Below are positions 1 to 5,379 of a DNA stretch of 8,765 nt, one piece after another. Below the pieces are notes generated by a model. That model searched no databases and was not told the origin of the DNA. It saw only the letters and a program-made list of their open reading frames with translations. Every line of letters starts with the position of its first letter. Positions within the stretch are counted from its first letter, which is position 1. The position numbers and the translations under genes are program-made. Origin of the DNA: a bacterium (lineage in GTDB: Bacteria; Nitrospinota_A; UBA7883; JACRGQ01); contig JAKAGL010000083.1 of NCBI GenBank assembly GCA_021815535.1, positions 1 to 8,765 on the forward strand, written 5' to 3'.

Positions 1-519
1 CAGCACAAACAGGCAGTCGAGGCTTATTCAAAAGCTATAGAGATGGATACCGGAGCAGGATTTGTCTATGCTGCACGTTACGCAGCGCGTGGTTTTTGCT
101 TTGCCGAACTTGGCGATCATCGGCGGGCAATTGATGATTTTGGAAAGGCGATAGAGTTAGATCCAAAACTGGCACTCGCCTATGCCTGGCGTGGGCGGTC
201 CTATGCCAAGTTTCTCGATGATTATCAGCGGGCAATTGATGATTATGATAAGGCAATTGAATTAGATCCGAAACTGGAATTCGCCTATGCCTGGCGTGGA
301 CTTGCCTACATGATGCTTGGCGACCACCGGCGGGCGGTTAAGGATTGCAGTAAAGCGATAGAGCTAAACCCGAAATATGCGAGCGTCTATTACTGGCGCG
401 GGTCTGCCTATGCCAGGCTTGGCGATGCTCAACGAGCGATTGAAGATTTATTAAATGCGGCTCGATTGGGCAATCAAGAGGCGCAGAATTTTTTTAAATC
501 CAAAGGCATCCAGTGGTAA
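1..519 (+). CDS. TPR-repeat protein, 3' part (5' end outside window)
   Basis: The reading frame is open from base 1 to a TAA at 517-519, giving 172 visible residues. The first visible residues already form the second helix of a TPR unit, so the true start lies before the window and the ATG at 43 is internal. At least four 34-residue tetratricopeptide units can be seen, with the usual pattern of Tyr-x-x-Arg-Gly in helix A and a Lys-Ala-Ile-Glu-Leu-(Asp/Asn)-Pro ending of helix B, at about residues 17-56, 57-91, 92-125 and 126-158. The first of these carries extra residues (Ala-Ala-Arg-Tyr). The tail (Ala-Ala-Arg-Leu-Gly ... Gly-Ile-Gln-Trp) resembles the capping end common in bacterial TPR proteins. 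TPR arrays are protein-binding scaffolds; the partner cannot be predicted. No signal peptide can be judged because the N-terminus is missing. The gene converges on the next one with only 4 nt between stop codons. Confidence 0.9.
   Translation, partial: QHKQAVEAYSKAIEMDTGAGFVYAARYAARGFCFAELGDHRRAIDDFGKAIELDPKLALAYAWRGRSYAKFLDDYQRAIDDYDKAIELDPKLEFAYAWRGLAYMMLGDHRRAVKDCSKAIELNPKYASVYYWRGSAYARLGDAQRAIEDLLNAARLGNQEAQNFFKSKGIQW
124..369 (+). repeat. Tandem TPR-coding DNA repeats, about 102-105 nt
   Basis: Neighbouring TPR units share long identical DNA stretches, not only similar protein. A 16-base block starts at 124 and again at 229. A 17-base block starts at 178 and again at 283. Both are spaced 105 bp, which is one 34-residue unit plus one inserted residue. 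A looser third copy starts at 331, 102 bp further on. This suggests fairly recent duplication of the units by unequal recombination or slippage. Confidence 0.7.
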
Positions 520-535
520 TGTTTTAACATTGCCA
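514..535. other. Inverted repeat spanning both convergent stop codons
   Basis: Bases 514-523 pair with 526-535: TGG, one U-G wobble at 517/532, then AATGTT against AACATT. The stem contains the TAA of the TPR gene (517-519) and the TAA of the opposing gene (read from 524-526). The inner pairs would open because the loop is only two bases. No U-tract follows on either strand, so it is not a textbook intrinsic terminator. It may protect or end both convergent transcripts. Confidence 0.4.
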
Positions 536-1072
536 TATAGTTCTCACTTTGAATGGGGGGCTCTTTTGCGGATACAGAATATCAATTGAGCGAAATCCTG
601 GTTTTAACCCGGCAACCTTCACTAATAATTTATCCCAATCAAACGAATCAAATATCCAAATGTTCGCGTAAATCACTAGAATCCAATTGGAGACATCATG
701 TTTTCCAGAATACTTCCGGATTTTCTTTTCCACTGTATCAGTCACCCGATGAATTCCTTTTTCATCTATATCCTCTAAATCGTCGTGAATAGGATCGGAG
801 ATTTTTCCGGCTTCAGCATTTTGCAAATTGCGCTGGTATTCAGCATGTCTTTTTCTGCCCTCATCCAATACCTCCACAATCTCTACAAACTGCTCTCCTG
901 CTAATCCTTCATCAAGAGTGAAGTCGGGGCATTCGGAACAGGTAATCTTGGGTAATGGAGTATAAGGAAATTTTATTTCAAGCCACTTATCCAACACCCA
1001 CCTTTCCCGATCCTTTTTACCTTCATTTGAAAAGAAAACAAGGGCTTTTTGTGCTTTTTTAAGTTTGTCCAT
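524..1072 (-). CDS. Hypothetical protein, possible diverged PD-(D/E)XK nuclease fold
   Basis: An ATG at 1070-1072 opens 182 codons ending in TAA. I do not recognise a named family. The layout is an N-terminal charged helix (about 15-32), then Pro-Asp-Phe (49-51), a spacer, and a strand Val-Glu-Ile-Val-Glu-Val (63-68) followed by a basic helix (71-82). Near residues 129-141 there is a hydrophobic strand, Asn-Trp-Ile-Leu-Val-Ile-Tyr. The order helix, Asp-bearing strand, Glu-bearing strand, helix and later hydrophobic strand resembles PD-(D/E)XK nuclease-like proteins, with D50 and E64 or E67 as candidate acidic residues. The usual catalytic Lys is not evident, so activity is uncertain. A Cys-x2-Cys pair (45, 48) precedes the Pro-Asp. 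There is no signal peptide or membrane segment, so it is probably cytosolic. Upstream there is only a weak purine-rich ribosome site but a TATAAT box. GC content is far below that of the operon to the right, which hints at a different origin. Confidence 0.75.
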   Translation of the reverse strand: MDKLKKAQKALVFFSNEGKKDRERWVLDKWLEIKFPYTPLPKITCSECPDFTLDEGLAGEQFVEIVEVLDEGRKRHAEYQRNLQNAEAGKISDPIHDDLEDIDEKGIHRVTDTVEKKIRKYSGKHDVSNWILVIYANIWIFDSFDWDKLLVKVAGLKPGFRSIDILYPQKSPPFKVRTIWQC

Positions 1073-1110
1073 AATCCGTCTTTCATAAGTAGGAGCATTT
1101 GCTATTCATT

Positions 1111-1116
1111 ATTATA
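1111..1116 (-). promoter_or_regulatory. Candidate -10 box for the hypothetical gene
   Basis: On the minus strand this reads TATAAT, an exact match to the sigma-70 -10 consensus, about 38 nt upstream of the ATG at 1072. It lies in the AT-rich part of the intergenic region, as expected for a promoter. No good -35 hexamer is seen at 16-18 nt spacing, so either an activator is needed or the match is by chance. Confidence 0.35.
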
Positions 1117-1239
1117 GCTATTAAGAGCCAAGGTCTTGCTTTGTAGTATTGTTGTTTCAGGCGAACTGGCACTTACCGCCACTCGGTTCTTTTCTTCGGT
1201 AAATCTTTATTAGTTATAGCTGCTTCAAATCTCCCCCAA

Positions 1240-1262
1240 CCCCCTCTTTGCCAAAGAGGGGG
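1240..1262 (+). repeat. Perfect 10-bp hairpin, dispersed-repeat type, possible terminator
   Basis: A C5-TCTTT arm (1240-1249) pairs perfectly with AAAG-A-G5 (1253-1262) around a 3-nt loop. On the plus strand a five-T tract follows at 1266-1270 after a 3-nt spacer, so the intrinsic-terminator polarity is for plus-strand transcription, opposite to both flanking genes. The surrounding C-rich sequence (a second C5 run at 1233-1237) gives it the look of a mobile intergenic palindrome seen in multiple copies in many environmental genomes. Copy number cannot be tested from one window. Confidence 0.6.
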
Positions 1263-1318
1263 ATCTTTTTATTGATACCTGATTGAATCATACCCCATCA
1301 TAAAATCTCCGCATTAAT

Positions 1319-1345
1319 GTCATTCCCGCGAAGGCGGGAATCCAG
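1319..1345. repeat. REP-like palindrome (dispersed intergenic repeat)
   Basis: TTCCCGC (1323-1329) pairs with GCGGGAA (1334-1340) around a 4-nt loop. The flanks, GTCA before and TCCAGA after, match a repeat I know to be very common in proteobacterial and other environmental genomes. The stop codon and last residues of the glycosylase gene lie inside it. Confidence 0.7.
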
Positions 1346-2021
1346 ATGCGCTTTTCTTCCCCGCGCGGCAGGAGTGGTTGAGGGGGCAGGCGGGGCAGAG
1401 CGGCTTTGATTTGCAGAAGGTGGCTCCCAGGCGCACGATGAGCGCATGGTATTCGTTGTAGAGTTTCGCGCTTTGCGGCAGGTGCTCCATAAAATACGTC
1501 CGCGCCTCTTCGTACTTCGTCTTCTCGCTGTACAGCCCGTACCGCGCGCCGAAGCGAAGCGTGTATTTATCGATGACAAACGTTTTACGGTCCGCGCCGT
1601 AGAGCAGGATGGAGTCGGCGGTTTCCGGCCCGATGCCGTGAACATCCAGAAGCGCATCCCGCGCTTCGCCAAGCGGTGTCTTTTTCAGCCACATGCGCCA
1701 GTCGCCGCCGTTGCGCGCGGCGAGCCAGTTGAAAAATCCGCGCAGGCGTGCCGCCTTTTGCCGGTAGTAGCCGCTGGAGCGTATCAGCTCCGCCAGCCGC
1801 TCCTCCGGGATGGCAAGCAGCGGTTCCAGCTCCAGTTCCGTTTCCGCTTTCAGATTGGCTATCGCCTTAGCCACATTTCCCCACGAGGTGTTTTGTGTGA
1901 GGATTGCGCCGGTGATCACTTCCACGTCGGTATCGCCCGGCCACCAGTGCTGGGGGCCGTAGTGGGCGTAGAGTTGGTCATACACCGCCGTCAGTTTTTT
2001 GGTGTGGCGCACGTGTGGCAT
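1320..2021 (-). CDS. Endonuclease III-related DNA glycosylase (HhH-GPD, COG2231/MagIII-like)
   Basis: Predicted base-excision-repair glycosylase of the HhH-GPD superfamily, 233 residues from the ATG at 2019-2021. The N-terminal part has Gln-His-Trp-Trp-Pro (24-28) and Leu-Thr-Gln-Asn-Thr (42-46), typical of endonuclease III relatives. The helix-hairpin-helix with Val-His-Gly-Ile-Gly-Pro-Glu-Thr-Ala-Asp is at about 127-136, and the catalytic Asp is D151 in Val-Ile-Asp-Lys-Tyr. The lyase Lys of E. coli Nth is replaced by E133, as in H. pylori MagIII, so a monofunctional glycosylase, perhaps for alkylated bases, is likely. Cys 203, 209, 212 and 218 form a C-x5-C-x2-C-x5-C [4Fe-4S] site; Nth has x6 in the first gap. 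An in-frame GTG at 2063 would add 14 residues, but it has polypyrimidine RNA upstream and no Shine-Dalgarno. The ATG also has only a weak one. The last residues (Gly-Phe-Pro-Pro-Ser-Arg-Glu) and the TGA come from the repeat at 1319-1345. It follows the second permease gene on the same strand. Confidence 0.9.
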   Translation of the reverse strand: MPHVRHTKKLTAVYDQLYAHYGPQHWWPGDTDVEVITGAILTQNTSWGNVAKAIANLKAETELELEPLLAIPEERLAELIRSSGYYRQKAARLRGFFNWLAARNGGDWRMWLKKTPLGEARDALLDVHGIGPETADSILLYGADRKTFVIDKYTLRFGARYGLYSEKTKYEEARTYFMEHLPQSAKLYNEYHALIVRLGATFCKSKPLCPACPLNHSCRAGKKSASGFPPSRE

Positions 2022-2063
2022 GCGCCGATTGTATCCCGGTTTTTTTTGTGAAGGAAGCGCCAC

Positions 2064-2104
2064 TAAATGTTAGAGGAAGGGGCGGGAAGGGAGATGAAGA
2101 AAAG
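2064..2104 (-). promoter_or_regulatory. C-rich, G-poor intercistronic segment (possible Rho site; G-runs on plus strand)
   Basis: As RNA from the minus strand, this spacer between the permease stop and the glycosylase is almost entirely pyrimidine. It has many C residues and a single G, the composition favoured by Rho loading (rut) sites. The plus strand has G-runs at 2075-2076, 2079-2082, 2084-2086 and 2089-2091 with 1-2 nt loops, enough for a two-tier quadruplex. No hairpin or U-tract is seen. Function is inferred from composition only. Confidence 0.3.
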
Positions 2105-3232
2105 CTATTCGATGGTGCGGCGGAAACGGAGAACCGCCAGCGTGAAGATCGTAATTCCGAAAGCCACCAGGGCCAGCATTTGCGGCCAGAGAATGTTAAT
2201 GCCAACCCCTTTTAGGAATATCCCCCTGATAATTTCCATAAAATAGCGGAGCGGCACGAAATAGGTGATTTTCTGTATCAGCACCGGCATGTTCTCGATG
2301 GGGAAGACGAACCCGGAAAAGTAAATGAACGGGATGAAGAAGCCGAACTGGGCGATCATCAGCGCCTGTTGCTGGGTGCGGGCGACGGTGCTGACAAAAA
2401 GGCCCAGCCCCAGCATGGTGAGGACGAACAGCCCGCTGCAGAGATAGAGCAGGCCAACCGAGCCGCGCAACGGCACGTGGAACCAGAATACCGCCACCAG
2501 CAGCGCCAGCGTTACGTCAATCATGCCGATGAGGATGTACGGTATCAGCTTGCCGAACAGGAGCTGCCACGGGCGTATCGGGGTGACAAGGAGCTGTTCC
2601 ATAGTTCCTATCTCCCGTTCCCGCACAATCGCCATGGAGGTCATCGACATGGTGATGAGCATCAGCACGAAAGCCAGCACCCCCGGCACCATGTAATTGC
2701 GGCTTTTCAGCGACGCGTTGTGCCACACGCGGATCTCGGGGACGATCCGTGGCGGCAGGACGGATTGGGGATTTTTGTCCAGAATGTCCTGCAACACATC
2801 CTGTGAATGGCTGTTCACGATCATAGTGGCGTACGCCAGCGCGATGTTCGCGGAATTCCCGTCGGTGCCGTCGGCAATGACCTGCAGCTGGGCGGTCTGC
2901 CGCAGGAGTGTTTTTTCGCTGAAATCGGCGGGTATTACCAACGCCAACTCGGCGGCGCCATGCTCGATGTAATTGTCCACCCCATCCGCCGTATCCACGG
3001 CCCCGGCCAGTTCGAAATAGCCGGAGTTGAGGAAGCGGTCCACCAGGCCGCGACTGATGCTGGACCGGTCATAATCGCACACCACCAGCGGCACATACTT
3101 CACGTCGGTAACAGCGGCATAGCCCAGCACGGTCAGTTGGATGATCGGGGCCGCGATCGCCATGAACCGCAACCGTTTGTCGCGGAAAAGCTGGCGAAGC
3201 TCCTTCATCACAATAAGCATGATGGTGCTCAT
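2105..3232 (-). CDS. ABC-2 type permease 2 (YbhS/YbhR family)
   Basis: Inner-membrane subunit of the exporter, 375 residues, stop TAG. It has the ABC-2 layout of this family: a short cytosolic N-terminus rich in Lys/Arg, TM1 at about 22-41, a large periplasmic domain (about 42-178) and five C-terminal membrane segments near 180-203, 226-250, 258-281, 288-311 and 348-368. The cytosolic coupling loop carries Ile-Val-Arg-Glu-Arg-Glu-Ile-Gly-Thr-Met-Glu-Gln-Leu (202-214), the family's hallmark contact to the ATPase. Gln-Gln-Gln (287-289) and Glu-Asn-Met-Pro (313-316) near the last segments are also seen in E. coli YbhR as I remember it. The ATG at 3230-3232 overlaps the preceding TGA as ATGA, so translation is probably coupled; the frame stays open upstream to 3583, but that part shadows the other permease and looks non-homologous. 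It pairs with permease 1. Confidence 0.93.
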   Translation of the reverse strand: MSTIMLIVMKELRQLFRDKRLRFMAIAAPIIQLTVLGYAAVTDVKYVPLVVCDYDRSSISRGLVDRFLNSGYFELAGAVDTADGVDNYIEHGAAELALVIPADFSEKTLLRQTAQLQVIADGTDGNSANIALAYATMIVNSHSQDVLQDILDKNPQSVLPPRIVPEIRVWHNASLKSRNYMVPGVLAFVLMLITMSMTSMAIVREREIGTMEQLLVTPIRPWQLLFGKLIPYILIGMIDVTLALLVAVFWFHVPLRGSVGLLYLCSGLFVLTMLGLGLFVSTVARTQQQALMIAQFGFFIPFIYFSGFVFPIENMPVLIQKITYFVPLRYFMEIIRGIFLKGVGINILWPQMLALVAFGITIFTLAVLRFRRTIE

Positions 3233-4365
3233 GCGGCCTGCCGTTTCTTGAGCATGATGCGCGCCGAAAGGGCCAGCGTGACCACCGCGAACAGCAGCAT
3301 ATACAGCAGTTCGCGCCAGAAAACGTGGGGTCCCGATCCCTTCAGCATCACGCCGCGCAGCACGATGAGGAAGAATTTGACCGGGGTGACGTTCGAAATG
3401 ATCTGCAGAAGCCACGGCATGCTGCGGATGGGAAAGACCAGGCCCGACAGCAGGAACGTGGGGAGAATCGACGAAAGTACCGCGATCAAAAAAGCGATCT
3501 GCTGCTTTTCGGCAATGGCGGAGATGAGCAAACCCTGTCCCAGCGCGGCGAACAGGAATATCACGATGCCGAGGTAGAGCCAAACAAGGGAGCCGCGCAC
3601 CGTGATATCGAAGAAGACGAAGGCGATGCTCAATACCAGCGCCGAACTGACCAGCGAGATGATGAAATAGGGGAGCGTTTTGCCGATGACGATCTCGAAC
3701 GTTTGCAGGGGCGAGACGGTAAGCTGTTCCATCGTGCCGCTTTCTTTTTCCCGCACGATGGAAAGGGCGGTGGAGATGACCGAGGCGAGCATCAGGATGA
3801 ATCCGATAAATCCGGGGACAAGGAATTTGGTGCTTGAGAGATTGGGGTTGTACCAGACCTTTGGACGCAGATCGACGGGGGGATCGAACCGCTGGCCGCG
3901 CCGGGTCATGAATTCCGTGCGCAGGTTCGCCGAATAGGTTTGGATAATGGTGTTCATGTAGCCCAGCGCGGTGGTGGCGGTGTTGCTGTTCGAGCCGTCG
4001 ATCAGTATTTGTATCGGCGTGTCATCGCCGCGGTCCAGCCGTTTGGCGAAATCGGGCGGGATCACCAGTGCGGCAAGCACGCGGCCGCTATCGACATTCG
4101 TTTCGATCTCGGGATAGCCCGAAACATCGGCCGCGACGGAAAAGTAGCCCGAGTTGGTGAATGCGCGGATAAAATCGCGGCTTTGGCTGCTTTTATCCTG
4201 ATCAAATACCGCCAGCCTGACGTTCTTCACGTCAAAGTTAAGCGCCTTTCCCACCATCAGCATGAGGAAGGCGGGAATCATGATGAGGAGCATCAGCGAT
4301 ACCCAATCGCGCCGCACCTGGCGGAACTCTTTTATGACGACCGGTCTTATGCGCCTGAATGTCAT
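3229..4365 (-). CDS. ABC-2 type permease 1 (YbhS/YbhR family)
   Basis: Inner-membrane subunit of the exporter, 378 residues, a full-length family member. It has an N-terminal amphipathic, Arg-rich stretch (1-20), TM1 at about 22-42 and a periplasmic domain at about 43-180 containing Asp-Gly-Ser-Asn-Ser-Asn (123-128) and Trp-Tyr-Asn-Pro-Asn (171-175). Five further segments lie near 182-205, 228-252, 260-283, 288-312 and 350-372. The coupling motif Ile-Val-Arg-Glu-Lys-Glu-Ser-Gly-Thr-Met-Glu-Gln-Leu is at 203-215. The start ATG at 4363-4365 lies one base after the TGA of ATPase B, with a G-rich ribosome site inside that gene's end. Its TGA overlaps the start of permease 2. It is paralogous to permease 2, and the two probably form a heterodimeric channel. 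I could not decide which one matches YbhS and which YbhR. Confidence 0.93.
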   Translation of the reverse strand: MTFRRIRPVVIKEFRQVRRDWVSLMLLIMIPAFLMLMVGKALNFDVKNVRLAVFDQDKSSQSRDFIRAFTNSGYFSVAADVSGYPEIETNVDSGRVLAALVIPPDFAKRLDRGDDTPIQILIDGSNSNTATTALGYMNTIIQTYSANLRTEFMTRRGQRFDPPVDLRPKVWYNPNLSSTKFLVPGFIGFILMLASVISTALSIVREKESGTMEQLTVSPLQTFEIVIGKTLPYFIISLVSSALVLSIAFVFFDITVRGSLVWLYLGIVIFLFAALGQGLLISAIAEKQQIAFLIAVLSSILPTFLLSGLVFPIRSMPWLLQIISNVTPVKFFLIVLRGVMLKGSGPHVFWRELLYMLLFAVVTLALSARIMLKKRQAA

Positions 4366-4366
4366 T

Positions 4367-5305
4367 TCAGCCCCCGTCCCGGTGTTCCGACAGCAGATGG
4401 ATGAAGACGTCCTCCAACGATGGGGTGATATGTTCGATCCGGTCTACGGCCATTCCCCGCGAGGCCAGCGCCTCCCGTATGCGGCGGCTTCCGTCCACGG
4501 CCTCATCCACCCCGGCGTGAAGATGAATGCCGAAAAGCGTGAGATCCCGCACCCACGGTTCCCCTTTCAACGCATCCATGGCGGCCACCGGATCGGCGGT
4601 TTGCACCTCGAGCATGGCGCTGGTGATATGGCGTTCCTTCAGTTCTTTTGGCCCGCCACTGGCCACGATGCGGCCGGCGTTTATCAACATGATATTGTTG
4701 CAGTATTCCGCTTCGTCAAGGTAATGGGTGGTCACCAGTACGGTTACGCCATGCCCGGAAAGCTGGTTGATAAGCTCCCAAAAATTGCGGCGCGAAACCG
4801 GATCGACCCCCGAGGTCGGTTCGTCGAGAAAAACAATGGGAGGTTCGTGAATCACGGCACAGCCGAGGGCAAGACGCTGTTTCCAGCCTCCGGAGAGTTC
4901 TCCGGTCAGGCTCCTCTCACGTCCCGCCAGGCCGGCCATTTCCACCACCCACCGCATCCTTTCGGCGATGCGCGCCGGTGCGAGGCCGTAAATGCCGCCG
5001 TAGAAGCGGATATTCTCTTCAACGGTGAGGTCTTCGTACAATGAGAATTTTTGCGACATATAGCCGATACTTTGTTTGATCTTGAACGTTTGCGTTTTGA
5101 TGTCGAACCCGCCAACAGTGGCGCGCCCCGCGGAAGATTCCATAAGGCCGCAGAGCATACGGATGGTTGTGGATTTACCCGCGCCATTGGGGCCGAGGAA
5201 GCCGAATATCTCGCCTCGCCGCACCCGGAACGAGATGTTGTCGACGGCGGTGAAATCGCCGAATCTTTTTGTCAGCCCGTCCACCTCTATCGCATAGGGG
5301 GGCAT
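4367..5305 (-). CDS. ABC transporter ATPase B (equivalent to C-terminal half of YbhF)
   Basis: Cytosolic nucleotide-binding subunit, 312 residues. All catalytic motifs are present: Walker A Gly-Pro-Asn-Gly-Ala-Gly-Lys-Ser-Thr (38-46), Q-loop Gln85, signature Leu-Ser-Gly-Gly-Trp (137-141), Walker B Ile-Val-Phe-Leu-Asp-Glu (157-162), D-loop Gly-Val-Asp (166-168) and switch His194 in Thr-Thr-His-Tyr-Leu-Asp-Glu-Ala-Glu-Tyr-Cys. A C-terminal extension (about 215-312), ending Pro-Ser-Leu-Glu-Asp-Val-Phe, is usual for ABC-2 drug exporters. The motifs match the second half of E. coli YbhF as I recall it, including the Thr-Thr-His segment. There is a good Shine-Dalgarno GGAG 6 nt before the ATG at 5303-5305. 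Permease 1 follows after 1 nt, so the ATPase and permeases are made together. A stem-loop lies just upstream. Confidence 0.96.
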   Translation of the reverse strand: MPPYAIEVDGLTKRFGDFTAVDNISFRVRRGEIFGFLGPNGAGKSTTIRMLCGLMESSAGRATVGGFDIKTQTFKIKQSIGYMSQKFSLYEDLTVEENIRFYGGIYGLAPARIAERMRWVVEMAGLAGRERSLTGELSGGWKQRLALGCAVIHEPPIVFLDEPTSGVDPVSRRNFWELINQLSGHGVTVLVTTHYLDEAEYCNNIMLINAGRIVASGGPKELKERHITSAMLEVQTADPVAAMDALKGEPWVRDLTLFGIHLHAGVDEAVDGSRRIREALASRGMAVDRIEHITPSLEDVFIHLLSEHRDGG

Positions 5306-5310
5306 ACGCG

Positions 5311-5314
5311 CTCC
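5311..5314 (-). promoter_or_regulatory. Shine-Dalgarno GGAG of ATPase B
   Basis: On the minus strand GGAG follows an A-run and sits 6 nt before the ATG at 5305. It is strong and independent of the previous gene's stop, unlike most junctions in this operon. Confidence 0.7.
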
Positions 5315-5326
5315 TTTTTTCCGTCA

Positions 5327-5357
5327 GGCCCCGCAGGGTTCGATCCGCGGCGGGGCC
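5327..5357 (-). promoter_or_regulatory. GC-rich intercistronic stem-loop between channel gene and ATPase B
   Basis: GGCCCCGC (5327-5334) is the exact reverse complement of GCGGGGCC (5350-5357), giving an 8-bp all-G/C stem with a 15-nt loop. It lies in the 74-nt gap between the TolC-family stop (5380) and ATPase B, ending 12 nt before its Shine-Dalgarno. An A-run, not a U-run, follows it on the minus strand, so it is not an intrinsic terminator in the operon's direction. It could be a processing or mRNA-stabilising element that tunes expression of the two operon halves. Confidence 0.5.
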
Positions 5358-5379
5358 GAGTGACCCGCCACGCCCGCCG

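Larger units (their letters stand above)
1073..1319. other. Non-coding intergenic stretch with promoter candidate and repeats
   Basis: These 247 bp hold no convincing coding sequence. The left part, next to the hypothetical gene, is AT-rich and carries a TATAAT on the minus strand. The middle holds a long perfect hairpin (1240-1262). The right edge runs into a REP-like palindrome in which the upstream glycosylase gene ends. The two flanking genes both read on the minus strand. Confidence 0.7.

Noticed and set aside
553..792. 79-codon plus-strand frame within the hypothetical gene
   Set aside because: There is no family signature or ribosome site, and it lies antisense to a longer, more protein-like frame.
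1298..1672. 124-codon minus-strand frame overlapping the glycosylase in another frame
   Set aside because: It overlaps the well-supported glycosylase out of frame. Its Arg/Thr/Ser-rich product ends in the peptide commonly produced by translating the REP-like repeat.
2019..2060. Promoter with TACAAT just before the glycosylase ATG (leaderless start)
   Set aside because: The only -35-like hexamer (TTCACA) is 13 nt away, too close for a sigma-70 promoter. At normal spacing there is no match.
2807..3577. 256-codon plus-strand frame across the two permease genes
   Set aside because: It spans the junction of two well-supported genes on the other strand and has no domain signature.
3233..3583. In-frame 5' extension of permease 2 by 117 codons
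   Set aside because: The extension overlaps permease 1 in another frame and has no family similarity. The ATG at 3232 gives the normal family length and an ATGA overlap.
4262..5044. 260-codon plus-strand frame opposite permease 1 and ATPase B
   Set aside because: It is antisense to genes with complete motifs and is rich in His/Arg/Gly, as expected of a shadow frame.
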